Shown: positions 1 to 11,590 of the stretch, one piece after another
Layout of the letters: each line of letters starts with the position of its first letter
Position numbering within the stretch: position 1 is the first letter of the stretch
NCBI GenBank assembly: GCA_964036195.1
Contig: OZ038451.1
Span: 20,162,318-20,226,317, forward strand
Reading direction: 5' to 3'
DNA: 64,000 nt
Source: Sphaerolaimus hirsutus
Lineage: Eukaryota; Nematoda; Chromadorea; Monhysterida; Sphaerolaimidae
The notes under the pieces: model-generated
Database searches by the model: none
The model's input: the letters and a program-made list of their open reading frames with translations, nothing else
What the model was told of the DNA's origin: nothing
Made by a program: the position numbers and the translations under genes

Positions 1-491
1 GGAGCCATGGGATAGCATTATAAGTGGTGATTTGTGTCAAAAATATCCATTTTTCGTCGACATATTGTTCGTATATCGCCTTATAGTCGAATGTTTGTGA
101 CTTCAGGTAAAGTTTGGCACGGAATGGTGAGCAAACAAGGTTATAAAAGGAGGTTGTTACTTTGGGAGTGAAGTTACACACTATGGAGGTACATGGAAGC
201 ACATTACCTCAATATTATATATTACAGCAACATATGTCGGCTTATTCACCCATGGTAGCACATAGAAATGGATGTTTTGATACTAAAAATGCAACAAAAC
301 CAATGAAAACAAACACCAATGTCAATTTGTGTGTGAAATTGCGCGCTTGCGCGCAAAAATTTTGCAAAATACCTAGTGCTTAGTACTAAAAATTTCAGCC
401 GATGTTTTTAAAAAAAAAAAACATTTCAGACGTCATAAAAAACGTTGTTTTTTTAAAAAAAACGTTTTAAAAAAAACATCGGCCAACCCTA
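1..491 (-). mobile_element. hAT-like element, right end only (cut by window start)
   Basis: This is the same core as 4283-4966 (for example catgggatagcattataag and the CGCGCTTGCGCGC palindrome), ending in AAACG/TTTTTAAAA arms and the terminus CCAACCCTA at 483-491. The left terminus lies outside the window, so no target-site duplication can be tested. Confidence 0.8.
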
Positions 492-529
492 GTTACAACC
501 AACAATTTGTACTGGGATTACCAAAAAAT

Positions 530-608
530 CTGGCGAAATAATAACCACCCTCGAAATTCTCACTCCGGAAAAATAAACCCCCCTGGGGGTATTTCGAGGT
601 AATACGGT
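530..608. repeat. Fragment of ACCGTATTACCTCGAA-type inverted-repeat element
   Basis: This stretch contains CCCTCGAAATT, a CCCCCCTGGGGG centre and the terminus GAGGTAATACGGT, as in the complete copies at 30842-31283 and 23991-24831. Only the right end is well preserved. Confidence 0.55.
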
Positions 609-634
609 AACTTTTTGTATAAAGAGATGTGAAT

Positions 635-1043
635 CAGGGGTCTCCTAGGGGGGGGCTGGGGGGCCAAATCCGCCAGCTATCATCTATCCCCGAGGCAAAA
701 TGTTTGCCTATCTATCCCCAAAATGGGCCAGCAAACTACCTATCCAGGGCGATTTTTGAGAAATTTTGCCCTAATTTTCGCTCAAAATCATTAGTTCTCA
801 TACATTTTATAGTTTTTCACCTTCAAAATCGCGGCTTTCGCCTATACACATGTTTATATACCTATTTTTAGCTACTTGTTTTTAGCGATTTTTTCCCGTT
901 TCTGCCTTCTATGCACTGAAAAGCCTATATATTTTGCCCCCGCGAGCCCCCCCCCCAGAAAAATGTTCAGCTATCTATCCCTCCGGAGGAGCGATTTGCT
1001 TTCTATCCAGCCCCCCGCGAGGGCCAAAATCTTGGGACCACTG
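635..1043. mobile_element. hAT-like MITE with CTATCTATCC arms, TSD ATGTGAAT
   Basis: Termini CAGGGGTCTCC and GGACCACTG are flanked by exact 8-bp copies of ATGTGAAT (627-634 and 1044-1051). Arms are G-rich/C-rich with repeated CTATCTATCC words. Related partial sequences occur at 35625-36003 in the CD2BP2-like gene and at 5815-5885 in the IWS1-like gene. Confidence 0.85.
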
Positions 1044-1307
1044 ATGTGAATGGAAACGTCCAGCGTGCATTTTATGCCACCTCTATGACATGTGTTTTTA
1101 TCCAAGTATGTGCTGTTCTTTTAAAGTAGATTTTCTCTCACTACACTTTTCGAATCATCTTCACTACTTATCAATACATTTGCAGTCTATATAAAACGCA
1201 AAAAAATTATTCCACTAATTTAGACCTTTTTGTAGAAAATAGAGTAAACCCCTGAATCCTTAAGTCCTACGAAAACCATAAAAATCCTCCCCAGCTAAAA
1301 TACCCAC

Positions 1308-4300
1308 CTAACTCTCTGCCGCTTGGCGGGCAAATATTTCTGGTCCCTTTCTTCCCTGTCCTCCCGGCTTAATTGCTCATCCAGATTGAATATTGGCCGC
1401 GCCCACTCGCCTTAGAATGGTGGGATTTATTTTATCATTTTCAATACTTGGGTTCAATAATTCAAGAATTTTAAAAACCGATAATTTTTAACTCGCTTAA
1501 AAAATACAGAGTACAAAGTACAAAGAATGAAAACTATTCCAATCAAACTATCATCACAATCGTCTACAAATTGGGTCGTAATAGCAGTAAATACCGTTCA
1601 AACCACACAGTCACTTCAATAATCACCCAAAACCCACCAATAATCCGCTTAGCCCTGAGTCTATTCTGACTGTCCTCCCTGGGATGTTTGCTCAACAGCA
1701 TCACCGCCTTGCCGATGCCGGAGTTCTTGATCATGCCAGACTCCACGCGCGGCATGGTTTCTAACAATTTGAGCAATTCTACCCGGATTTCCAAGGCGGG
1801 CAGACCCTTGTCGGGTAGGGGCGCAAGCCATTCCTGGGGTGTGGCGAATTTTTCTTTTTTTTGACATGTTTGAGATTGGTCGATATTTCACTATTTATCG
1901 AAGTGATTGCATTTATGATTTATCCGACTTTATAGAGACACTCGGCGGAACGCAAAGTACGCGTAGAATTTTACCATTTTTAATGAATAAACTCTTTGAT
2001 AAACTCTCGTGATAAATTTCGTAATAAATTATTACATAGTAAATATTCAATATGTTGATGGAAAAAAGTATGGTTCATTATTCAGATGGGTTATGGTAGG
2101 TTTCCAACCTAAGTCTGACGTCCGCCGAGTAGGGTTGGCAAGCGATTTTTTTTATAAAAAATCCGATTTTTGTTAAAAAATCGCAGCCCCTGCACCGATT
2201 TTTTTTTAATCGCTGGGGAAAAAATTTGGTACTCATGCACTAGGTAAAATGCAAAAAAATTGCACGCGTGCGTGCAGTTTCTTGTAAGCAATCCACCATT
2301 TTCTTTTTTCATGGTTTTTACAAGCAATTTGGTGGTGTGGCACCCATTTCTGTGTGCTTTTAAGCATGTAAGGTTGGCTGTGAATCATTGGGGGAAGTAT
2401 ACATTGTTTTGCTATGTGTTTTCATTTCAAATATGAATGGAAATGCATCCATGTTCACTTCAAAAATGATTTTTGTTGTGTTTTCAGCAAAAACATGCAA
2501 TTTCTGCAAACAAAATTGCAAATGGTCGATGAAATTTTATTCACGCAGCAAATACAACAATTTTATTACTTTTAAACTTCAAAATAACTGACTTTGAAGC
2601 TTTTCCACAGCTCTACAGTACTTATATTACCACAGAAAGAATAACTGTGCACTGCCTATCAATTTACATGTCTTTTATCATTTCAGAGGCGATTTTCGAG
2701 AGAAATGGGACTAATTTTGACCCCAGCTATTTTTTTAAAATCGATTTTTATCGATCGGGGTCGTTAAAAAATCGATTTTTTTCAACCCTACCGCCGAGTA
2801 TACTCATCTTGCTTAAAAATCGCTTGCTTTCGGCGGTAAATGGTTTTAATTAGACCCCTTTCACACCTTTCTTTTCTGTGACGACTCCGACAACATGAAA
2901 AAGTTCAGTAATTCAAGTAAAAAGATCCATATTCATCACATAAAATGGCCAAGTATGCTCCAGTCACTTTACAGCCTGCACGTGTGGTTCCCGCTGGAAG
3001 AGTGCCAACGAGTTTTTTACGCATGCAATTTTCATAAAAAGTTGGAAAAAGTTATCTTTGTTATAACGCTATACATTAACTTTTCACAACAATAATTTTT
3101 CTCATCTTTTTATAGAAAAATTTCATGTTTTATCATCATTGGCACGCTTCCAACGCGAGAAATAAATGAGTGCGAAGGCAGAGTATCATGTACGCCGAGT
3201 ATATACATACCACCTAAGCGTATATGTATGTCAAATTGCAGATGAATCGTGCTCGTCGTTTAAGAGTTACAGATGTTTGAAAAAAATTGCTCTGTCGGAG
3301 CCCGACAGATGGTGACAATGGCAAAAATTTTCAAACGTCTATAACTCTTGAACGTCACAGAAAAAAAGTGTGAAAGGGACCTTACAGAGTCAATTCAAAG
3401 GCAATGAATCAAAAATACCACTAACGCTGAATGAACTCAGTAACCCGTTGTCCAGGAGAATTTCTCCGAGATCAGCTCTGGAAATTTGAAGACCAACTTA
3501 ACTCAAGAAATCAAATTTTAACCGGGTCAAAAAATAACGCACTTTTTACACGTGGCCACAACTACTGGCAACATTTTCCTTTTGTTAAGCGCTGGTCTAC
3601 GCTCTTCATTGCACCTTCGATCCTCCTGGAAATGTGCCAAATTACAAAATTTGGTATAAAAATCAAATTCAACTAATAAAAAATTTACTTGAGCTGAGTT
3701 ATGTTTTTGAAGAAAAAAATAGGAATTTGCAAGTCCATTAGAAGTCACTATTCACATCAGGGGTCTTGTACATTTGGACCCGTGCGGGGGTTCAACACAT
3801 TTTGGCTAAAAAAATATAACTGTAATCAAAAAGATCTCACGCACATTAAAAATCACTTCATCCGACAATGAAATCTCAAAAAAAAATCCACACAAAAATC
3901 CAAACAGAGCAAACTTGCGCGGCAGCTCTCATTTTACTAATAAATTCTTGCACAAGCCCATCAGAGTCATTTATCAAATCGACCGTTCCCCCTCCGGTGC
4001 GTTTGCGTCTTTTGGCACCGCGTTTTCGTTCTTCAGCTTTTTCCCGCATTATCACATCGAAATCATACTCGCTGAAAAATGGACGGGAAAAGCAATGGGG
4101 TTGGTATATTGAAGAGTTTCATCCCAAAAGTGCACAAGTCCACGATTTTACGGGGTAACATGTTTAATGTCTAGGCGAAAAAATTTTGACAAAAATACAA
4201 TACGTACATGGGTGCTCGATCCATCAAGGGGCTGGTCTCTCGCTCAGATGAATCCTGTAAAAGAAAAATAGGCTAATATGGTTAGGGTTGGAAAAAAAAC

Positions 4301-7300
4301 GTTTTTTTTTAACTCGATGTTTTTGTTTTTTTAAAAACGTTTTTTTTTAATAAAAAACGTTTTTTTTTAAAAGCTCCCAGATATGACCTTGTGTCAACAT
4401 ATATAGGTATATCAGACAGTGGCAATACTCTGTGATGTTATATATGACCATATAATGTCTGTGGAGCCATGGGATAGCATTATAAGTGGTGATTTGTGTC
4501 AAAAATATCCATTTTTCGTCGACATATCGTTCGTATATCGCCTTATAGTCGAATGTTCGTGACTTCAGGTAAAGTTTGGCACGGAATAGTGATCAAACAA
4601 GGTTATAAAACGAGGTTGTTACTTTGGGAGTGAAATTACACACTGTGGAGGTACATGGAAGCACATTACCTCAATATTATATACTACAGCAACATACGAC
4701 GGCTTATTAACCCATGGTAGCACATAGAAATGGATACTTTGATACTAAAAATGCCACAAAACCAATCAAAACAACCACCAATGTCAATTTGTGTGTGAAA
4801 TTGCGCGCTTGCACGCAAAAATTTTGCAAAATACCCAGTGCTTAGTACTAAAAATTTCAGTCGATGTTTTTTTTTAAAAAAAAACATTTCGGACGTCATG
4901 TTTTTTAAAAAAAAAAACGTTTTTTTTAAATAAAAAACGTTTTAAAAAAAACATCGGCCAACCCTAAATATGGTACTAAACACTAGCGATGAAAAAACGT
5001 GCTTAACGACCCCGTTTAAAAAAAAATACTTCACACTTTTTTATAGATAAAACGGGTTTTTTAAAAAGCTCCCATATATCGTCAACATAAATATTGGTGT
5101 AAAAATCAGACAGTCAGTAGTATTTATTTTGCGATGTTACATATATTTAGGAGGTCCGGAGTTCCGCGATTGGACAAGTGACAAGAAAATTGGTAAGTGA
5201 CAAGTATATAAATTACTGAATGAAAATACTCGTCATTTAATGTCTACTTGTCATTTGACCCTGGCTTTATTTGACTTGCGTATTTGGCACCTGAATTCAC
5301 TTACAATAATTCATGCTGTTACTACAAAAAAAACATTATGAATAGAAAAGTGTTCAAAAGGTGAATGGAGCCAGAATGCGCCTACACAGTAGTTTTCAAA
5401 TGGAATTTTTAAAACTCATAAATAAGCCTTCAACGCGTTTCAGTTTACTATAATGAGTTAAATTTATATTCGTCAACTGTATTTGACAGGCACCTCATTC
5501 AGGTAACCCGAATGCGTTCAAAACTATATTATGAGTTTCAAAATTTCTATTGAAAACTAGTGAGTGTGGGCCCAATGGCAAATAAACCAACTCGTTTTGG
5601 CTCACTGCCAGCAGCCCCCTCATTCCCCTCCTTATCTTCATTCTCGTTATCAGACTCTCCAAAAATGTCCGCAATCAAATTATCGACATCTTCCGGTGGT
5701 GCAGTTGCTTCAGTTTCTTCAGTTGCTTTTTCTGCGGCGTTTTCTGGCGCATTTTCAGCGTCCGAATCTGAAATTTAATGGGTGGTGACAAAAGATGGTC
5801 ATTTTGAGGCACGGGTCTCTAGGATTTTTGACACTCGCGGAGGCTGGATATAAAGCGAATCGCCTCCGGAAGGATAGATAGTTTATAAATAGATAATAAT
5901 TTATTATAGATAATAATTTATTTTGGGGGGGGGGTTGGGGGCTGATGGGGGACCTAGTGCCAGTTCCGCAATGAGAAGTGAAATGATAAAGGCGAAGTAA
6001 AAGCGCAAAGGCGAAGTGAAATGGCGAAAGCGAAGAGAAATTACTGTTTCTTTTTATTCTTTTATATCGCTTTTGCCAATAAACATGCCGTTTCACTTCG
6101 CCTTTGCGCTTTTACTTCGCCTTTGCCATTTCACTTCTCATTGCGGAACTGGCACTAGGTCCCCCATCAGCCCCCAACCCCTCCCCCCAATCATAAATTT
6201 TGCCCCTGGTTCCGCAAATTGAGAAGTGATAAGTAAAATGGCAAATGCGAAGTGAATTGCAAAGAAAATTGGCAAAAGCGAAGTGAAAAGGCAAGTCGCA
6301 AACCCAACTCTTTGACAGAAGCAAAGAGGAGAAAACCGAGAAAACCAACAAAACCCACCATCTTCATTGAGCATCGATTCCACAGCTTCCGGTGGCAAGG
6401 CGTCATCGCTATCGCTGCCACTTTTTTCATCCCCACTTCCCCCTTTTTCGGGATCTGGCGAATCGGGTTGTTCCAAATCCGGTTCCGGTGATTTTGGAGC
6501 GTCCAAATTGTTTTTCCGATGTGACTGTTCCGTCTCCGATTCCGGTTCTGGTGACTGTGGCTGTCCCGAATCCGGTTCCGGTGATCCTGGCTGTCCCGAT
6601 ACCGGTTCCGGTGATCTTGGATGCCCCGATTCCGGTTCCGGTGACTGCGGCTGTTCCGATACCGGTTCTGGTGACTGCGGCTGTTCGGATTCCGGTTCCG
6701 GTGATCTCGGTTGCGCTGATTCTGGTCCCGGTGTCTAGGGATGGAAAAAATTCAATTTTTTGCTTTATTTGTAAACATGCCTACCGTGGAAAATCGGATA
6801 CCATAACAAGTGGTGATCAGAAATTGGTGCCAAAAATGTCAACTATTCACGTTCGCATAAATCGAAACTAGCACACAATATTAGTATATATGTGAAATAG
6901 AGCTTGCGCAAGAAAATTGAATTTATTTATTTATTATTTATTTATTTTTTATACCTCATTGTTTAAAAAAAGTACCGGTGATTGCGGTTGCGCAGACTCC
7001 GGTTCCGGTGATTGTGGCAGTCCCGATTCCGGTTCCGGTGACTGCGGCTGCCCCAATCCAGCGTCGGGGGATTGGGGTTCGCTGATTTCCGTAGGATTGT
7101 CGAACGATAAGTCTGCCCCAGCGCTGAAAGTGTCGATAGGGGAAGTTATATAAGAACAGGGGGTTTGGTATGTGGGTGGGGGTTACCATCCCCAAACGAT
7201 CCAGCTATTTAGATATCTATCACTGTGCCGCTCAGCTAGATATCTATCACAGGTGCCGCTCAGCTACCTATATATCCCAATGCGAAAAAATTTTCCTGCC

Positions 7301-8816
7301 AATTGCAACATGTAATTCTCCGAACCCCCCCCCCCAAAAAAAAAAAAAATCGGACACCATCAACTCATGCTATGCTCGACAACAACCCCCCCCTCAAAAA
7401 CACTTAAAACAAACTCAGGGGACTGCGGCTGTTGCGCGGGACTAGCGGGACAATCCGCCAACTCCCCACCATTCTGCAGATTTACTCCCTCTGGTAAACC
7501 GCTTCCAAACGCCTGGGTGGCGTGGTCAAAATTCTGCGTTGCATCGATGTTCGGCTCATTGAAAGCTGACTGGTCGATTTGCGGCGATTTTGGTTCAGGC
7601 TCCTGGGGCAGTCCCAGACACTGTAACAGATAAATGTAAAATGTCAGATGCCACGCAAACGCAAAGTGTCTAAAGTCATGTACAATGCCCTGGAAAATGG
7701 CAAACAAGTGTTTTTGCATGACATAGACATTTTACAAGCCATTTACAGTGTTTGGGAGTGGCACCTGGTCGATTGAGTGGGACTGGTCGCTGGCGCTGGG
7801 GCCGGGCGCGCAGCCGAAAGCCTGAAATGGAGCCGTGTGCAATTATTTGAGTTTTTTCAGATTGTCTAGTATTGGATGAATATGTATGTTAACACCAATG
7901 TAAAAAACCGCAGCAAACACTTTTGTAATCAAACTTTTCACATACCCACTCAGCTCATCTGAATTTTTCCAGAAAAAAATCAACATAAAATAGTCCAATG
8001 GGCCCAACTAGATACACAATGGTATGAAAAAACACCTGCGTTCCAGTGACATCACCATCGCACAAATTCCCGCCGCTAGAATTTAACTCGTCCGCCGACG
8101 AAGCCACAGCTTCCGGGCTGCGCGGCTCATCGAAATACTGCGTGGCGCCAGCGGCGAAATCTCCGGACGTGTTTACATCTTCGCGCGGGGAACTGGAATT
8201 TTTTGTAGATTAACAATAATGATTGACGCACAGCTTTCAACCCAGTAGTTGACAAGGACATCACATGTCAACTGGTTCCGATCCAATTCAAAGCTTGGTG
8301 ACGATGTTCAATGAAAGAGTGGAAATTCATGTTGCGAATGAAGCTGTAGTGTTGGGAAAAGATATTGCCGTATGTGCAATTTACAAGGTCGGCATGAAGT
8401 AAATGTGTATACAAAAATGTGGACGGTTACCGGTCCGCAACCCTTGAATTGGGACCGGAACCAGTTGACATTTGATGTCGTTGTCAACTAGTGTGGGAAA
8501 CAAAATGTCATTGAAGCAGAAAAAAGGTAAAATTCAGTGAAATATACAAACCGCGGTGAATCAGCTGGATTGAAATTTTGAGTCGAAAATGCCGCCGCCG
8601 CTACGAGTTCACCAGCACCGGGGGCTATTAAATGAGTGTTTAATTGTTATTCAGCTATAAATTGCAACCGATTGGCACTGTGCCAAAACACGTTTACGCA
8701 TAAAAATAGACAAAATAGAAAGACTAACACCCCTGCGCTTGATGTAATCCTTCGGTGTCATCCAATGGGGCGAAAAATTGTGTTGAATTGGGTTCTACGT
8801 TATTGCTGTCCGCCAT
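1308..8816 (-). CDS. IWS1: IWS1-like transcription elongation/mRNA processing factor, 3' end outside window
   Basis: IWS1 binds SPT6 and elongating RNA polymerase II in the nucleus and couples elongation to splicing and export. Fourteen exons are read on the minus strand: 8816-8729, 8624-8552, 8192-8036, 7821-7765, 7620-7415, 7123-6976, 6734-6359, 5767-5592, 4254-4208, 4071-3915, 3625-3543, 3477-3426, 1833-1638 and 1410-1308. All phases agree and give about 639 residues before the window ends. The start codon at 8816 opens MADSNNVEPNSTQFF. The N-terminal half is acidic with ten-residue SPEPESGQPQ-type repeats, followed by LIADIFGES. The C-terminal half is the conserved TFIIS N-terminal-like helical domain: MLPVVVATCKKADLGEILL, EWLAPLPDKGLPALEIR, IKNSGIGKAVMLLSKHP and EWARPIFNL. 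The last ~100 residues expected of the family should lie left of base 1308. The donors at 5592 and 6359 were chosen by phase. Family assignment is strong; exact exon ends are inferred. Confidence 0.9.
1939..2802. mobile_element. Short MITE (ACTCGGCGG termini) split by a hAT insertion
   Basis: The outer sequence 1939-2129 plus 2791-2802 has ends ACTCGGCGG and CCGCCGAGT and a TACCAT..ATGGTA core. It resembles the uninterrupted copy at 59228-59412 and diverged copies near 37147-37335. The element 2130-2790 is inserted in it. Confidence 0.6.
2130..2790. mobile_element. hAT-like MITE with AAATCGATTTT arms, TSD CCGCCGAG
   Basis: Ends TAGGGTTGGCAAG and TTTTTCAACCCTA are flanked by exact CCGCCGAG at 2122-2129 and 2791-2798. 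The arms repeat an AAAATCGATTTTT word. The core carries the ATGCACTAGGTA and TTGCACGCGTGCGTGCA motifs also seen, with different arms, at 37628-38337. Confidence 0.88.
4283..4966. mobile_element. hAT-like MITE with AAACGTTTTTTT arms, TSD AATATGGT
   Basis: Ends TAGGGTTGGAAAA and CGGCCAACCCTA lie between exact AATATGGT copies (4275-4282, 4967-4974). Arms are runs of AAACGTTTTTTT in inverted orientation. The core matches 1-491 and 63445-64000. It lies in the IWS1-like intron between exons 5592 and 4254. Confidence 0.9.
5928..6190. repeat. Palindromic MITE with AAGTGAAATGGC arms
   Basis: This is a long inverted repeat in an IWS1-like intron. It starts at GGGGCTGATGGGGGACCTAGT and contains CCAGTTCCGCAATGAGAAG with repeated GGCGAAG/AAGTGAA words, then mirrors back to GGAACTGGCACTAGG. 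A second half copy starts at 6206. Relatives are at 20638-20812 and 33268-33514. Confidence 0.7.
7603..7767 (-). mobile_element. MITE (CTGGGGCAGTCCC / GGGAGTGGCACCTG ends) that constitutes an IWS1 intron
   Basis: The intron 7621-7764 plus a few exon bases has inverted ends: plus-left CTGGGGCAGTCCCAGACACT and, reversed from the right, CAGGTGCCACTCCCAAACAC, each followed by GTAA and TAAAATGTC. The same family is intact-looking at 56709-56865 (CAGGGGCCACTCCCAGAC). The donor GT lies in the terminus at CAG|GTGCC. The acceptor is internal, so codons for the CLGLPQ segment derive from the right terminus. No clear target duplication remains. Confidence 0.6.
8249..8505. repeat. Inverted-repeat MITE, AGTTGACA...TGTCAACT family
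   Basis: It begins AGTTGACAAGGACATCACAT and ends GATGTCGTTGTCAACTAGTG, with TGTCAACTGGTTCCGAT mirrored by ACCGGAACCAGTTGACA. Relatives at 57905-58058, 39860-40050 and 42586-42755 share the CACAC-CTAGTTGACA ends. It lies in the IWS1-like intron 2. Confidence 0.6.
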
Positions 8817-9004
8817 TCAGGCTTTATATCGCGTTCGGAACGCGATTTTATTCTTCTAAATTTATTTAGTTTTTGAAAGCGGTTTTTCAGTGGTGCTGAA
8901 ATTTCCGGCAAAAGTACCTTTTGTCATTTAGCGTTTTCGTCTCGACTACGTCCGAACAAGTAATATTTTACTTGTCACCTCGCTGTTTACAAATAAATAT
9001 CTTT

Positions 9005-9290
9005 TTATACTCGTAACGGATGTCGCCAAACGTCGTCTCTCGATTTTATGAACGCCATCAAATACTCAGATCGAAAGATTATCCGTATGGGAACTTGGCA
9101 GCTTGTCAAAGTAGCTGTTTGGATACACACCGCTTTGTAAAGTCGGCAGACGTATCGCCCTACAAACATTTGCGTCAGTCTCTCCAGTGGAGAGTGCATG
9201 TCGTCATTATTGTGACGCAATATTTGAATGATTGGAATGGATCGGGTCATGTATGAAAGCTTGGCTTTTATCCCAGTTTCCAATTGAGGC
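9005..9290. repeat. Dispersed repeat with TTTGTAGGGCGATA motif
   Basis: The segment with CGCCCTACAAACATTTGCGT and CTCTCCAGTGGAGAG recurs in inverted form at 14630-14760, and the CGTCTGCCGACTTTA end recurs near 18145 and 60768. It appears to be an arm of the large inverted block centred near 13.5 kb. Confidence 0.55.
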
Positions 9291-9709
9291 ATCTAGTTCC
9301 GAATGTCGTTAAGTCCATCATTTTGGGTTTTTTCAAAAATGCATTTGAAATTTCAAAGTTGGCCCGAGCAGGCAACTTTAAAGTGACAAGTCTTGCCCAA
9401 AACTTTTTTAAAAGCTTATGAATTTGTCTACATTTTCCATATTTTAAACCCTCTGGCCGGAATATATACTCATAGTTATGATGAGTTTTTTAACATCACC
9501 TCAGCAGATTCAGTGGAGATAACGAGTTTCGGGTGAAATTTCACTCGAATGTCGGTATCTCCATTCCCTATTTATTACCTGTTCCACCTCATCATACCAT
9601 ATCTATAAGGTGTTAAAATTCATATATTGATGCTGGCATACTACACAAAGGACTTGCTATGTATAGCATTAATGGTGGGGAAATTATGCCTCTTTCATGT
9701 AGTGGCTCC

Positions 9710-11075
9710 AAACGGCGCCATTTTTATGGAGTGGCGCCATGGACTCGGAAACGGCGCCATTTTTATGGAGAGGCGCCATGGACTTGGAAATGGCGCCATT
9801 TTTATGGAGTGGCGCCGTGGACTCGGAAATGGCGCCATTTTTATGGAGTGGCGCCGTGGACTCGGAAACGGCGCCATTTTTATGGAGTGGCGCCATGGAC
9901 TCGGAAACGGCGCCATTTTTATGGAGTGGCGCCATGGACTCGAAAATGGCGCCATTTTTATGGAGTGGCGCCATGGACTCGGAAATGGCGCCATTTTTAT
10001 GGAGTGGCGCCGTGGACTCGAAAATGGCGCCATTTTTATGGAGTGGCGCCGTGGACTCGGAAACGGCGCCATTATTATGGAGTGGCGCCATGGACTTGGA
10101 AACGGCACCATTTTTATGGAGTGGCGCCATGGACTCGGAAACGGCGCCATATTTATGGAGTGGAGCCATGGACTCAGAAATGGCGCCATTTTTATGGAGT
10201 GGCGCCGTGGACTCGGAAACGGCGCCATTATTATGGAGTGGCGCCATGGACTCGGAAACGGCGCCATTTTTATGGAGTGGCGCCATGGACTCAGAAACGG
10301 CGCCAATTTTATGGAGTGGCGCCATGGACTCGGAAATGGCGCCATTTTTATGGAGTGGCGCCATGGACTCGGAAATGGCGCCATTTTTATGGAGTGGCGC
10401 CATGGACTTGGAAACGGCGCCATTTTTATGGAGTGGCGCCATGGACTCGGAAACGGCGCCATTTTTATGGAGTGGCGCCATGGACTCGGAAACGGCGCCA
10501 TTTTTATGGAGAGGCGCCATGGACTCGGAAATGGCGCCATTTTTATGGAGTGGCGCCATGGACTCTGAAACGGCGCCATTTTTATGGAGTGGCGCCATGG
10601 ACTCGGAAACGGCGCCAATTTTATGGAGTGGCGCCATGGACTCGGAAACGGCGCCATTTTTATGGAGTGGCGCCGTGGACTCGAAAATGGCGCCATTTTT
10701 ATGGAGTGGCGCCGTGGACTCGGAAACTGCGCCATTTTTATGGAATGGCACCATGGACTTGGAAACTGCACCATTTTTATGGAGTGGCGCCATGGACTCG
10801 GAAATGGCGCCATTTTTATGGAGTGGCGCCATGGACTCCAAAATGGCACCATTTTTATGGAGTGGCGCCATGGACTCGGAAATGGCGCCATTTTTATGGA
10901 GTGGCGCCATGGACTCGGAAATGGCGCCATTTTTAAGGAATGGCACCATGGACTTGGAAACTGCACCATTTTTATGGAGTGGCACCATGGACTCCAACAT
11001 GGCACCATTTTTATGGAATGGCGCCATGGACTCCAAAATGGCACCATTTTTATGGAGTGGTGCCATAGACTTTTT
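9710..11075 (+). repeat. 39-bp tandem array, block 1 (~35 units)
   Basis: The unit is two half-repeats, GGCGCCATTTTTATGGAGT (19) and GGCGCCATGGACTCGGAAAY (20). The 39-bp period is a multiple of three and mostly lacks stops, so long open frames exist on both strands. These are consequences of the repeat, not genes. Confidence 0.97.
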
Positions 11076-11590
11076 TCAAATTTTTTAAAGTTTTTTTCAA
11101 TATTTGTTTCAAAAAAATAATAAATATTTTTTCAAATTTTTTTCAAATTTTTTTTAAAAGTTTTTTTTTCAAATTTTTTTCATCTTTTTTTCTATTTTTT
11201 TTTCTAAATTTTTATAACACATTGTTTTCAAATTTTTTCCCGCCATGGACTCCAAAATGGCGCCATTTTTAAGCAGTGGCGCCACAAACTCCAAAATGGT
11301 GCCATTTTTATGGAATGGCACCATGGACTTGAAAATGACACCATTTTTATGGAATGGTGCCATTGACTTGAAAACTGCACCATTTTTAGGGGGGGGCACC
11401 AGACTCCAAAATAGCACCATTTTTATGGAGTGGTGCCAGACTTTTTCAATTTTTTTCAAATTTTTTTACATTTTTAAAAAAATTTTTTTACCATTTTTTC
11501 AAATTTTTTTTAAATTTTTTTTCCAGACTTTTTTCAAATTTTTTTTCTCTATTTTTTTTCTCTATTTTTTCCAAAAAATTTTCTACCATG
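11076..11590. repeat. AT-rich spacer, copy 1, with a few degenerate array units
   Basis: Runs of TTTTTTCAAATTTTTT surround a short set of GGCGCC/GGTGCC units (11243-11440). The segment is nearly identical to 13153-13670, so array plus spacer was duplicated as a unit. Confidence 0.85.
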
